Under the pieces are notes generated by a model. The model did not search any database, was not told the origin of the DNA, and was given only the letters and a program-made list of their open reading frames with translations. A stretch of 64,000 bases of DNA, taken from assembly GCA_016705685.1 (NCBI GenBank), contig JADJLB010000010.1, positions 464,501 through 528,500 on the forward strand, in the 5' to 3' direction. Made by a program: the position numbers and the translations under genes. Every line of letters begins with the position of its first letter. Position 1 is the stretch's first letter. Positions 54,856 to 63,860 of this stretch are shown here, piece after piece. The DNA is from Propionivibrio sp. Lineage in GTDB: Bacteria; Pseudomonadota; Gammaproteobacteria; Burkholderiales; Rhodocyclaceae.

Positions 54856-55944
54856 TCAGCCTAGATTGCGCACAATGAAGGGTCCCAGCCAGTTGGCGAT
54901 ACTGATCGGCATCCGGCGCCAGGCGGCAATAAGCAGCCGGTACTTGGCGTTCGCGGGATTGTTCTGGGGAATGGTATCGCGCCGATAGAGGCAGTATTCG
55001 TAAAACAGGGGTTGAGGTTCAAATCCCCAATTCTTCTTGAACGAATAGGAGCCGGTACCCTGCTTGCTCCGCCCATAGTCAAATATCCTGATTCCACGCT
55101 CACAGGCTCGCCGCATCAGCTCCCAGTATTTGAAATCATTGGCGGCCTGATCGCGTGCCGTCAAATCATCCCCCGCGTAGTAAGGTAGCACCTCATCCCG
55201 GAAATAAAAGCTTAGAACACTGCTCAACGGCCGCCCGCCTGCGTCTACGGCCGTAAGCACTTCGCAGTCCTTGCCGAACTCCTTCAACAGTGCTTCAAAA
55301 TATCGCCTCGGCATTGCCGGGGTTCCATGGCGATGGACATTGTCGGCATATAGCGAAAAAAAACGATCGACCGTCTCATCAATCTCGCTACGCAAGCCGT
55401 TCTTAATCCCTTTGCGAACCATGGCCCGTTGTTTACGCGGGATAGCCAACATATTGGCTTCAACTTCAGGTTTCAACTCCTTGCGAAAACTGACATAGAG
55501 GTTCTGCGTCGGCCAATCAGGGTGGCGTTGTTCGATGTTGCGAAGTTCAAGTTGATCGACGCCGAGTTCCCTGGCGATAGCCTGCGCTTCATCCTCCAGG
55601 CGCTTAACCGCTTCAGGGGTGTTGGCTGCAATTCCGCCATAGACTGCAAAAGGGAGGGAAACGAGCGATTTGCCAAAAAGAAAGCTGTTGACATGGCCAA
55701 GTGGCAAAACTCCCTCGATAACCTTATCCCTTTCGGCATAAAGAAAATACGTCTGATGGTTGAAGACCTCGCCAACAATTTTCTGCCAACCGGCTTTATG
55801 GAAAAAAGTGGCGTTCGAGCAGTTGGAAACGAACGCATCCCATCGCCCGATCTGTTCTCTATCGTCAGACTCAAGTCGCCTTACGACCAACTTGGACGAC
55901 GTGATCGGCACCTCTCGAACTTCCTCGTCGGCCATTGTCATCAC
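54856..55944 (-). CDS. FemAB-family XrtA-associated protein
   Basis: A 362-residue GNAT-fold protein of the FemAB type associated with XrtA/PEP-CTERM loci: FFHKAGWQKIVGEVF, LPLGHVNSFLFGKSLVSLPF, RKQRAMVRKGIKNGL, FDYGRSKQGTGSYSFKKNWGF. FemAB enzymes use aminoacyl-tRNA to add amino acids; whether this one does so to the EPS is unproven. Its start overlaps the deacetylase stop by four bases, so the two are coupled. Confidence 0.93.
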   Translation of the reverse strand: MMTMADEEVREVPITSSKLVVRRLESDDREQIGRWDAFVSNCSNATFFHKAGWQKIVGEVFNHQTYFLYAERDKVIEGVLPLGHVNSFLFGKSLVSLPFAVYGGIAANTPEAVKRLEDEAQAIARELGVDQLELRNIEQRHPDWPTQNLYVSFRKELKPEVEANMLAIPRKQRAMVRKGIKNGLRSEIDETVDRFFSLYADNVHRHGTPAMPRRYFEALLKEFGKDCEVLTAVDAGGRPLSSVLSFYFRDEVLPYYAGDDLTARDQAANDFKYWELMRRACERGIRIFDYGRSKQGTGSYSFKKNWGFEPQPLFYEYCLYRRDTIPQNNPANAKYRLLIAAWRRMPISIANWLGPFIVRNLG

Positions 55945-56840
55945 TTCACCTCAGGCGTTGGCCTGGTCGTCGTATCGCGGCTACGGGTGAGGAATATCTC
56001 ATCCATCCGCCCCCAGCTGAAGTCCGCTAACAGCCGTTGAAGGCGCCCTTCTGTTTTATGTAGATTGACATAGTGGCGGAAACGGGTCTTGATGTTAATC
56101 CCTTCAACTCGTGGTTGTTCGGCATCGATTTCCCACGGGTGAAAATAGAAAACAGCCGCCTCGTGATCATGTCGGTTGACATGTTGCAAGAGCCAGCGTG
56201 ACAGGGCATAGGGCATCAGGCGAAAGTACCCGCCACCACTCGCCGGCCAGTTGCGGTCGAAAAACCTTGCCGTGGTTACCGGCACTTCGAGCAGGCCAGT
56301 GCGCACCTGGTGGGCAAAGCGCGGTGCATCCGGCATGCCATAGTGATCATGACGAATCGGATAGATGCTCGAACTGTAGCGATAACCGGCACGCTCGAGG
56401 CAATCAAAAGCCCATAGATTGCTTTCATTGATTGAAAAACTGGGCGCTCGATAGCCCTTCACTTCGCGACCCGACAGATCCTCCAGCAGTTTTTTTGCCG
56501 ATTCAATGTCTGAAAAGAAATCGGCTTCAGTCAGGTCACTCGCACGTTGATGACCATAACCGTGACTTGCCAGTTCGTGACCGCAATCGCCAATGCGCCT
56601 GACAAGGTGTGGGTAACGTTCAGCTATCCAGCCAAGCGTAAAAAAAGTAGCTTTCGTTTCGCTGACATCGAGCATTTGAAGAATACGTTCCACATTCTTC
56701 TCGACGCGGCAATCACGAATTTCCCATTGATCGCGCGGGATGTAAGGGGCTAACGCAGAAACCTGAAAATAGTCTTCGACGTCAATGGTCAGGGCATTTT
56801 TGATAGAACTGCCTAGCATCCCGATGCCCTTACCGGTCAT
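55941..56840 (-). CDS. XrtA-associated polysaccharide deacetylase
   Basis: NodB-type deacetylase beginning ALTIDVEDYFQVSALAP, the signature of the PEP-CTERM/XrtA-associated family. The zinc-site residues are visible in TIDVEDYF, HELASHGYGHQ and the RAPSFS motif. I chose the ATG at 56840, which overlaps the wecB stop (ATGA); starts at 56819 or 56873 are possible. It probably de-N-acetylates the EPS amino sugars made from the product of WecB next door. Confidence 0.92.
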   Translation of the reverse strand: MTGKGIGMLGSSIKNALTIDVEDYFQVSALAPYIPRDQWEIRDCRVEKNVERILQMLDVSETKATFFTLGWIAERYPHLVRRIGDCGHELASHGYGHQRASDLTEADFFSDIESAKKLLEDLSGREVKGYRAPSFSINESNLWAFDCLERAGYRYSSSIYPIRHDHYGMPDAPRFAHQVRTGLLEVPVTTARFFDRNWPASGGGYFRLMPYALSRWLLQHVNRHDHEAAVFYFHPWEIDAEQPRVEGINIKTRFRHYVNLHKTEGRLQRLLADFSWGRMDEIFLTRSRDTTTRPTPEVK

Positions 56841-58006
56841 TTCAATGTGCGACGATGACGACCTATAAGCCACAGCGACAAATCGGCGGCAATTCGTTCA
56901 GCCGCCTTCCCATCCCAGAATTCCGGAATACGCCCGCATTTTCCGCCACCGCCCAAAACTTCATCTACCCCACTCAATATGGTGCCTCGGTCGCTACCCA
57001 CCATGGTATTGGTTCCGTGCTCTACGGTAATCGGACGTTCGGTATTCTCACGTATTGTTAAGCAGGGTATGCCGAGTGCCGTTGTCTCTTCCTGCAAACC
57101 ACCGGAATCCGTGAGCACGAGCCTTGCACCGGACATCAGCCCCAACATTTCAAGGTAGCCCTGTGGCGGCAGGAGAACGATACGTTTGCTGTTCACCAGA
57201 TCGTGCAACGCGAATCGCTCTATATTTGCTCGCGTGCGCGGGTGAAGCGCAAAAATCAGTGGTATTTTTTCGGATACTTCGCGCAAGACGGAAAGCAAGG
57301 GTTGCAATGTCCCGATCTGATCGACATTCGACGGACGATGCAACGTTACCACAGCAAATTCTTGCGAATCTTTCAAGAACGCCGCATCGACACCGGCCTC
57401 GGACAAGGTTTTGGCGGGAGAGTGCGCAAACTCACGATTGGACAGCAATGAGTCAATCATCACATTGCCAACAAAGCGCACACGCTCCGCACTTATACCC
57501 TCACGCAGCAAATTGTCCAGAGCGCTTCGTTCGGTCGTATAGAGCAAATCGGCAATCTGATCGGTCAAGACGCGATTGATTTCCTCTGGCATGCCCCTAT
57601 CGTAACTACGCAAACCGGCTTCGACGTGAACAACGGGCACTCCTCTCTTCACGCTAACCAAGGTGCATGCCAAGGTTGAATTGACATCGCCAACGACCAG
57701 TACGCAAGAAGGCTTGTAGGTTTCAAGAACGGGCTCAAAGCGGCGCATCACATCAGCGGTCTGCACAGCATGCGTCCCCGATCCGACTTCCAGGTTGATA
57801 TCGGGGTGCGGCAATCGAAGATCGACGAACAGGCGGTCGTTCATGTCTTTGTCGTAATGCTGACCGGTATGCACGAGTACCGTCGGCAAAGCAGGTTGAT
57901 GCGCGGCAAAAGCACGCAAGATTGGCGCCATCTTCATGAAATTCGGTCGAGCACCGACGACACACACGACTGGCCCAAGATCAGTTGGCCACAGTTCTGG
58001 ATTCAA
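56837..58006 (-). CDS. wecB: UDP-N-acetylglucosamine 2-epimerase (non-hydrolysing)
   Basis: A 389-residue GT-B-fold epimerase that interconverts UDP-GlcNAc and UDP-ManNAc. The opening VVGARPNFMKMAPI, the UDP-binding HTGQHYDKDM, GDVNSTLA, HVEAGLRSYDRGMPEEINR and the late DSGGLQEET are all family motifs. It supplies ManNAc-type donors for the EPS. It overlaps by four bases the XrtA ATPase upstream and the deacetylase downstream, so it is part of the main operon. Confidence 0.96.
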   Translation of the reverse strand: MNPELWPTDLGPVVCVVGARPNFMKMAPILRAFAAHQPALPTVLVHTGQHYDKDMNDRLFVDLRLPHPDINLEVGSGTHAVQTADVMRRFEPVLETYKPSCVLVVGDVNSTLACTLVSVKRGVPVVHVEAGLRSYDRGMPEEINRVLTDQIADLLYTTERSALDNLLREGISAERVRFVGNVMIDSLLSNREFAHSPAKTLSEAGVDAAFLKDSQEFAVVTLHRPSNVDQIGTLQPLLSVLREVSEKIPLIFALHPRTRANIERFALHDLVNSKRIVLLPPQGYLEMLGLMSGARLVLTDSGGLQEETTALGIPCLTIRENTERPITVEHGTNTMVGSDRGTILSGVDEVLGGGGKCGRIPEFWDGKAAERIAADLSLWLIGRHRRTLK

Positions 58007-59115
58007 GTTTGATCTTCCTTTTCTGATTGCTGCATACGGATAGCATTTACTAGCTGCTGTAGCAGTGTCAGCGTTGCCGCGCTACTGCGTTCGATACGTA
58101 TCATGCTACGTTCAAGACGCACGATTCTCTGATCGTTCAAGCCATTTTTCAGGTCGGTGATTGCCCGTGTCGTTTCGTCGGCAGCGCTTGCTGCCAGCTC
58201 AAGCCTGGAAAGATCAATATCCAGAATCGAGCTGTCGGTCAATCGCGCTCCTGAACCATTCGGCCCTGTGACACCGCTTTCCTTGCCAAAATACGACGGC
58301 GCAATGGTTTCATCGCTAATTTCCTTGGCCACTTCTTCGACATCAGCCAGATTGAATTCTCGCTTTCCGGCCAAGAATCCGGACAGCAGGAGGCGATCGC
58401 ATAACGCATTGATACGGCGAGGAATACCGCCGCTGGTCCTGAAAATTGCCGCATACGCATCACTGTCGAACAATGGCGCACTTGTACAGCCAGCACATTT
58501 GAGTCGATGCTCTATATAGGCCTGAGTTTCATCCTGAGCCATCGGCCCAATATGACAGGCAGCAATAACGCGCTGCCGTAACTGTTGCATATGCGGGCTT
58601 TGCATGATGCCGCGAAATTCCGGCTGACCGATCAGGAAGCTTTGCAGCAGCGCGTGCGTTTCGAATTGAAAGTTTGAAAGCATCCGCAATTCTTCGACCG
58701 CGCGCGGTGTCAGATTTTGCGCTTCATCCACGATGAGCAGGCAACGCTTTCCTTGCCGGGTCACATCGACCAGAAAGGCTTCAAGCGCCAGCAGTACATC
58801 GGACTTGCCGGAGTTCTTGGTAGCAACGCCGAAGGCAGCAGCCACCATGCGCAATGTATCTTCGGCGTCCAGTTGAGTACTGACAAGCTGAGCCGCAACC
58901 ACCTTTGCCGAATCGAGCTTGCTGAGCAAACCCCGGACAATGGTTGTCTTCCCGGCACCAACCTCACCCGTAACTACGATAAAACCTTCATTCTGGTGCA
59001 AGCCATATTCGAGGTAAGCCGTGGCGCGCCGATGTTGCTTGCTGCCAAAGTAAAACGTGGGATCAGGATTAAGCTGAAAAGGCTTGCTGGTCAAGCCATA
59101 AAAAGATTCGTACAT
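58003..59115 (-). CDS. XrtA-associated ExeA-like ATPase
   Basis: A 370-residue AAA ATPase of the general-secretion ExeA type: MYESFYGLTSKPFQLNPDP, Walker A GEVGAGKTT (about residue 52), Walker B LLIVDEAQN (about residue 130), sensor region RRINALCDRLLL. A C-terminal stretch (about 290-365) is coiled-coil-like. The family is a regular member of XrtA loci and probably helps the assembly of the export or exosortase complex. It starts ten bases after the outer-membrane protein gene. Confidence 0.93.
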   Translation of the reverse strand: MYESFYGLTSKPFQLNPDPTFYFGSKQHRRATAYLEYGLHQNEGFIVVTGEVGAGKTTIVRGLLSKLDSAKVVAAQLVSTQLDAEDTLRMVAAAFGVATKNSGKSDVLLALEAFLVDVTRQGKRCLLIVDEAQNLTPRAVEELRMLSNFQFETHALLQSFLIGQPEFRGIMQSPHMQQLRQRVIAACHIGPMAQDETQAYIEHRLKCAGCTSAPLFDSDAYAAIFRTSGGIPRRINALCDRLLLSGFLAGKREFNLADVEEVAKEISDETIAPSYFGKESGVTGPNGSGARLTDSSILDIDLSRLELAASAADETTRAITDLKNGLNDQRIVRLERSMIRIERSSAATLTLLQQLVNAIRMQQSEKEDQT

Positions 59116-59124
59116 GATGGCGGG

Positions 59125-60663
59125 CTAAAACTGGTGGGACAGCACGCCCGTCACTGCATTCTCGGTATAACTCGTTGTACCTTCAGTGATCACGTGGCGC
59201 GCACCGAGGCCAGCATTCGTGTGCGGTCCGAGCTTTGTCGTAAAATTGAGATTCATCATTTTCTGGATTGTTTCAAGCGAAGTTGCTCCTCCGCTTCCTG
59301 TGCTGGTCATTCGGGAAAATGTTCCCGTCAGCGATGACAAAGGCGTCAATTTATGCGACCAGTTGATGCTGCCACCGCGTTGGCGAATATTTGAGGCTTG
59401 TGAAAAATCTTCATTGACCAAGAAACCTGTTCCAGTTCCTTGCGAGAGTGCTTGGGATTCAGTCTGCGTGGCGGCAAAGGTCACCGTATTTCTGATTCCT
59501 ACCACGGCAAATGAGAATTCACGACGATGTTGCAGCGATACTCCAGACGTCAGGAATCCCCCGGGGACCGGGTTGGTTGGTGATATCGGGCCGAGCAGAG
59601 CGCTTATGCAGGCGGCGCGTTCTGCCGCAGTTGAGCTCGGAGGAAGAATTGACAAACAGATACTTGAGGCCAAGTCAAAGAAAGTGCCAAGACCAACCGA
59701 CGACTGCTGGTTTGTCTGCGCAGAGACATCCTTGCTTTCAACGTATTTCCACGCTGTGCCGGCTGTACGATGCGTGAAACTGTAGTTGTTGCTTTTCCCG
59801 AAAAATCGATCTTCCCTGCTTACTGATACTTGCGTACGATCGGTAGGCGCCCAGTCGAGACCAACACCTTTTGTCGAATGCGATTCCTTGTTCACCGTGA
59901 GGTAATCATTCGCCTCTCGCCCTCCTATCAGGGAAACCTGGATTGCGGGTGTAACCTTGTAGGAAAGCACGCCACGCAAGCGGTCTGCCTCATTGCTACG
60001 CCCGTTGCCGAACTTGACTTTCTGGCTGCTAGCATCTAGAGACCAACCGAGACTTGCCAATGCGGTCACTCCTTTAAGCGACGCGACCAATTCATTGGTG
60101 TCCGAGTCGAACCCCGAGTTGGACTTCGAGCTTGTGCTACTCAGGTTATAGCGCAATTGATAATCCGCCAGACTACCGAAAGAACCTCGAAAATAAGGCG
60201 AAATGCGATAGGTCGAGGTTTCCGTCGTGTTGTTGTTAGCGTTGGTATTGACCGTCGTCGAAGTCGCTCCACCAAAAGCTGAAATACTCTGTTGTGATAT
60301 GACGCCACTGGCCTCGATAAAAAACCAGTTTTCAAGCGCCTCCAGAGTCCCAAATGCATTCAATGCATTCTGCGTGTTATTGCGTGAAGAATCCTGCGCA
60401 TAAATCAAATTATGCAATTGATAGTCAAAACGCAGTTTGGAGCGACCGCCGGAACCTTCGATACGAATACCCGGGTTGATATCGGAAATCAGGTCGCTTT
60501 TACTTGTGGTGTTCAAGGCGACGTTGTCTGTTGCGGTTTCATTGACGGCAATTGTCGGCGTGATCTTCCAATCTCCGGCTAAGGCCTCACATGCGACGAG
60601 AACCAAGAGCAGCCCGAGAAATACCGGCCCACGAACTGGCAATCCGGGTTTGAGATCAGTTGC
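59125..60663 (-). CDS. PEP-CTERM system outer-membrane beta-barrel (TIGR03016-like)
   Basis: A 512-residue protein with a signal peptide (about 30 residues, hydrophobic LGLLLVLVACEALA) and a beta-barrel-like body of alternating strands. It ends in a typical C-terminal aromatic residue (GVLSHQF). This pattern matches the outer-membrane protein seen in XrtA loci, likely the export pore partner. I chose the last ATG of a repeat (60663); four earlier in-frame ATG lie in the YTATGG repeat to 60690. Its start overlaps the end of the tyrosine-kinase gene. Confidence 0.85.
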   Translation of the reverse strand, partial: ATDLKPGLPVRGPVFLGLLLVLVACEALAGDWKITPTIAVNETATDNVALNTTSKSDLISDINPGIRIEGSGGRSKLRFDYQLHNLIYAQDSSRNNTQNALNAFGTLEALENWFFIEASGVISQQSISAFGGATSTTVNTNANNNTTETSTYRISPYFRGSFGSLADYQLRYNLSSTSSKSNSGFDSDTNELVASLKGVTALASLGWSLDASSQKVKFGNGRSNEADRLRGVLSYKVTPAIQVSLIGGREANDYLTVNKESHSTKGVGLDWAPTDRTQVSVSREDRFFGKSNNYSFTHRTAGTAWKYVESKDVSAQTNQQSSVGLGTFFDLASSICLSILPPSSTAAERAACISALLGPISPTNPVPGGFLTSGVSLQHRREFSFAVVGIRNTVTFAATQTESQALSQGTGTGFLVNEDFSQASNIRQRGGSINWSHKLTPLSSLTGTFSRMTSTGSGGATSLETIQKMMNLNFTTKLGPHTNAGLGARHVITEGTTSYTENAVTGVLSHQF

Positions 60664-61582
60664 CATAACCATAGCCATAACCATAGCCATAGCTGTCCTT
60701 GGCAGACGCAGTGGCCTGATTAAGCAACATTAACTTTACCGGACAGGATTCAAGTGTAGCAAGCGCATGTTTGACATCGGCATATGTAGTGCCTTCCGCC
60801 TTAACAACCATGACGACTTGGCCCATCAAAGACGCAAGGGTTCTAGCCTCGGTTGTCACCAGAAGCGGCGGAGAATCGAATATGATGATCCGGTCCGAAT
60901 ATCTATTTGCCATATCTTCAAGGAGAGTCGCCATCGCATCGCTGGCCAGTAGCTCAGTCGCACGCGGGTGAGGGGTACCGCTGGGAAGAATAGTCAGCTT
61001 CTCAACGTTGGTACGCAACAAGACTTGCGGCAGATCAATCGAATCATCAACCAGCACGTCCATCAATCCACGCGCCGGAGGTAACCCCAGCACCTTCAGC
61101 AAATTAGGCCGCGCAACGTCAGCGTCTACCAGCATTACTGTGTTATCCAACTCCATGGCAATGCTCATGGCAAGATTGGCGGCAGTAAAGGTCTTGCCTT
61201 CACCTGGCAGGGCACTGGTAATCATGATCAGATTGCCGTTACTAATTGGCGTAGCGCTTCTGCCCATTGCGTTGTCAATCAACGGTCGTTTGATCACACG
61301 ATATTCATCTGCATGCGCTGAGCGCGGTGCGTCAGGGCGCAAAATTCCTGCCGCAGACAACACTTGAAGATCAAGTTCTATCCGACGTGACAAAGACATT
61401 TCCGGCGACTGAAGAACTTCTCCGCGATTTGAATCCGTCGGTGTTTTCTCCTGACGCGCTTGATGAACCTGTGGCTTTTCTGCAATCGGTTCGGAAACCT
61501 TCTCTACCGATGGCTGAGGCACATCAACCCCGGCCTGACGCAATTGTTCCAACCGCTGTGCCGCTTGCTCAATGAGGCTCAT
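60656..61582 (-). CDS. XrtA-associated tyrosine autokinase
   Basis: A 308-residue bacterial tyrosine kinase (BY-kinase), cytosolic domain type. Walker A SALPGEGKT (about residue 124), Walker A' MLVDADVARP and Walker B IIFDSPP are clear. The C-terminus is a Tyr-Gly tail, GYGYGYGYGN, which should be the autophosphorylation cluster. It pairs with the separate chain-length protein upstream, and phosphorylation controls polymer length. Its last codons are the YTATGG repeat that also supplies the start of the next gene. Confidence 0.95.
   Translation of the reverse strand: MSLIEQAAQRLEQLRQAGVDVPQPSVEKVSEPIAEKPQVHQARQEKTPTDSNRGEVLQSPEMSLSRRIELDLQVLSAAGILRPDAPRSAHADEYRVIKRPLIDNAMGRSATPISNGNLIMITSALPGEGKTFTAANLAMSIAMELDNTVMLVDADVARPNLLKVLGLPPARGLMDVLVDDSIDLPQVLLRTNVEKLTILPSGTPHPRATELLASDAMATLLEDMANRYSDRIIIFDSPPLLVTTEARTLASLMGQVVMVVKAEGTTYADVKHALATLESCPVKLMLLNQATASAKDSYGYGYGYGYGN
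60664..60693 (-). repeat. Five YTATGG hexamers spanning the kinase tail and the next start
   Basis: On the minus strand the sequence is five copies of C/T-TATGG, read as Gly-Tyr in the kinase frame and as Met-Ala/Val in the frame of the outer-membrane gene. A change in copy number would lengthen or shorten both the phosphorylation tail and the downstream N-terminus without breaking either frame, because the unit has six bases. Confidence 0.85.
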
Positions 61583-61591
61583 CGTTCTTCC

Positions 61592-63154
61592 TCAAGCCGT
61601 TCGGATTGTAAAGATAAACAGCAAAGCTATCCCTGCGCCATAGGCACCAACGAGCGAAGCACAAGCAGCAATAAAGCGCCTGAAATCCTTCCTATTCTTC
61701 AGCTTCGTTGCTTCGTCTATATGCCTGGAAACAATCCCGAGCAATGGCAATCCGGTGGCCTCCCGCAAATCGCGGGCGACAAAGAACACTGGCCGAATCT
61801 GACTCGCGGCAAAGGGCACAAATAGGCCAACCGCCAGCGATAACACCAATGCCAAAGGCATTAGAAGCAATCGATTGGGAGACACGGGGCGCGGCGAAAC
61901 ACGTGGCGGATCGATCAAGCGAAAATCGACCCCTCCCGCGCTAGCATCCATTTCCCCAGACATCGTTGCTGATTCCCGACGCGCCACTAGGCTTTCGTAG
62001 TTCTTCTTGTTAATGTCATAATCCCGGTTAAGCTGTGCGTATTCGGCCTCAATCTGGGGGACCATCTTTACTGAGGCCTTTAAATGATCGTAACGCGACT
62101 GGTACTCGGCAACCCGAACACGTAAGGAGGCAACGGCGGCCTCACTCTCTGCCAGAGACACTTTTAGCTGTTGATACACTGGATTATTATTTACCAGAGA
62201 CGCCGGACTGTTAGGAGACGCCTTTTTGCGAGCCGTAATTTCAGCTCGCTTCTGCTCTTCCAGTTCCTTGATCATGCGTCGAGTACCAAGCACGTCTGGA
62301 TGTTGCTCAGTAAATCTCTGCAGCAAACCATCCAGATTGTGTTTCATGGTGTCGATGCGGCCGTCGATTTCGGGAATGGAAATACCAGCGGTCGATTCCG
62401 GCGTATCTGGCAGCAGAACCGGATCTTCCCCGACGATCTGGCGTTTGAGCGCATCGCGTGCATTCTCGGCTTCCCGCAACTCAAGCTTGGATTTCTCAAG
62501 AACGGCACTGACTTCGCCAATTCGCCCAAAGTAATCCTTGCCATCGGAACCTTGCTGCAAGGAAAGGTTCTTCAGTTTGAATTCCTTCAGTCGGTTTTCT
62601 GCCTCCTCCAGTTTGTTTTGGTACACCTGAATCTGGTCGTCTATGAATTTCTTGGCGGAATCCGTGTCCTTGCGCTTGTCGCCAAGGCTAGACTCTACGA
62701 ATATGGATGCCAGCGACTGAACCACCCGTTTTGCCCGCTCAGGGTCCTGATCGTCATAGGCAAGCGTATACAGGTTGTCACGCGATGTACTCTTGATGGT
62801 GAGCGTTTTCATCAAGGAGTCGATCATGGCATCCTGTGCCGGTTTGGATTTGACATTGAGATCCAGATCAGCCATGCGGACCAGTTTTTCCACGTTGGGT
62901 CGGCTGATCAGAGTCCGGCTTAGAATCATGATCTGCTGGTCGAGATTCGGTTCAATCGCCAAACCCGACATCAACGGTTTGAGTATGGACTGGGTGTCCA
63001 CGTAAATACGCGCCGAGGCCTCATATTTATCCGGAATACGGAGAATCACGACGACGGCAATCACACCAACGGCCCAAGCAACAACCAGCCCGAGCCAGCG
63101 ATGCTTCCACATTCCTCGCAGAATAGTCGTCGCTTGTCGGATTATTTCATCCAT
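61592..63154 (-). CDS. XrtA-associated polysaccharide chain-length determinant
   Basis: A 520-residue Wzz/PCP-2-like inner-membrane protein. A membrane segment at about 20-40 (WLGLVVAWAVGVIAVVVIL) is followed by a Wzz domain (YVDTQSILKPLM) and a long coiled-coil periplasmic region (about 170-240 and 310-390). Membrane segments lie near 430-450 and at the C-terminus. It has no fused kinase; the separate tyrosine kinase downstream fits the XrtA arrangement. It sets chain length and links to the exporter. Confidence 0.95.
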   Translation of the reverse strand: MDEIIRQATTILRGMWKHRWLGLVVAWAVGVIAVVVILRIPDKYEASARIYVDTQSILKPLMSGLAIEPNLDQQIMILSRTLISRPNVEKLVRMADLDLNVKSKPAQDAMIDSLMKTLTIKSTSRDNLYTLAYDDQDPERAKRVVQSLASIFVESSLGDKRKDTDSAKKFIDDQIQVYQNKLEEAENRLKEFKLKNLSLQQGSDGKDYFGRIGEVSAVLEKSKLELREAENARDALKRQIVGEDPVLLPDTPESTAGISIPEIDGRIDTMKHNLDGLLQRFTEQHPDVLGTRRMIKELEEQKRAEITARKKASPNSPASLVNNNPVYQQLKVSLAESEAAVASLRVRVAEYQSRYDHLKASVKMVPQIEAEYAQLNRDYDINKKNYESLVARRESATMSGEMDASAGGVDFRLIDPPRVSPRPVSPNRLLLMPLALVLSLAVGLFVPFAASQIRPVFFVARDLREATGLPLLGIVSRHIDEATKLKNRKDFRRFIAACASLVGAYGAGIALLFIFTIRTA

Positions 63155-63230
63155 GGATCATGTTTTCGCTAGTGATTTTTAAACACACTGGCTACGATCC
63201 ATATCGTCGCCAGTAAAATTGAAGAGCCAA

Positions 63231-63860
63231 TCAGAACCAACTGCGCGGGATGATCAATACATCGCCCGGCTTCATTTCGACATTGGCCGACACATCACCG
63301 CGCTTTATCAGATCGTTTACGCGAACACTGAATTGTTTGTTGCTTTCGGCGGTTCGTAGCAGGGTGGTTCCATTGCCATCAGCAAACTCGGTGATTCCGC
63401 CAACAGCGATCATGACGTCAAGCAGTGTCATTTGCTGTTTATAAGGTAGCGTTTGCGGCTTTGCCGCTTCTCCCACGACGCGTATTTGTTCACTATATGG
63501 CCCGACAAAGGCGGTGACTATGACGGTAACAACCGGGTCTCGTATGAATTTGCCAAGCGCCTCCTCGATATCTCGAGCCAGTTTCGTCGAGTCCTTCCCT
63601 ATCGCCGGCAAATCCTCAACCAGAGGCGCTGTAATCTTGCCATCGGGCCGCACCGGAACGGTCATCGAAAGCTCTGGGTTTCGCCAAACCACGATATTCA
63701 CCATATCGCCTGGCCCGATGATGTAATTGTAGTCAGGCGATGAAGCAGAATATGGCGCGGGGGGGTTGCTTGATGCACAACCGATAGCCACAGCGCCAAG
63801 CGTCCCGATGACCATCCAACGAAACGCGACGCCTAAGGCGTTATACAGGCTGACAAACAT
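63231..63860 (-). CDS. XrtA-associated polysaccharide export lipoprotein
   Basis: A 209-residue Wza-like outer-membrane export lipoprotein. The lipobox ends at Cys28 (AVAIGC). The polysaccharide export domain (YIIGPGDMVNIVVW, about 45-130) and one SLBB domain (IRVVGEAAKPQTLPYK, about 130-205) follow. It is the first gene of the main minus-strand XrtA operon, with a strong ribosome site AAAGGAG before the ATG. Confidence 0.96.
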   Translation of the reverse strand: MFVSLYNALGVAFRWMVIGTLGAVAIGCASSNPPAPYSASSPDYNYIIGPGDMVNIVVWRNPELSMTVPVRPDGKITAPLVEDLPAIGKDSTKLARDIEEALGKFIRDPVVTVIVTAFVGPYSEQIRVVGEAAKPQTLPYKQQMTLLDVMIAVGGITEFADGNGTTLLRTAESNKQFSVRVNDLIKRGDVSANVEMKPGDVLIIPRSWF

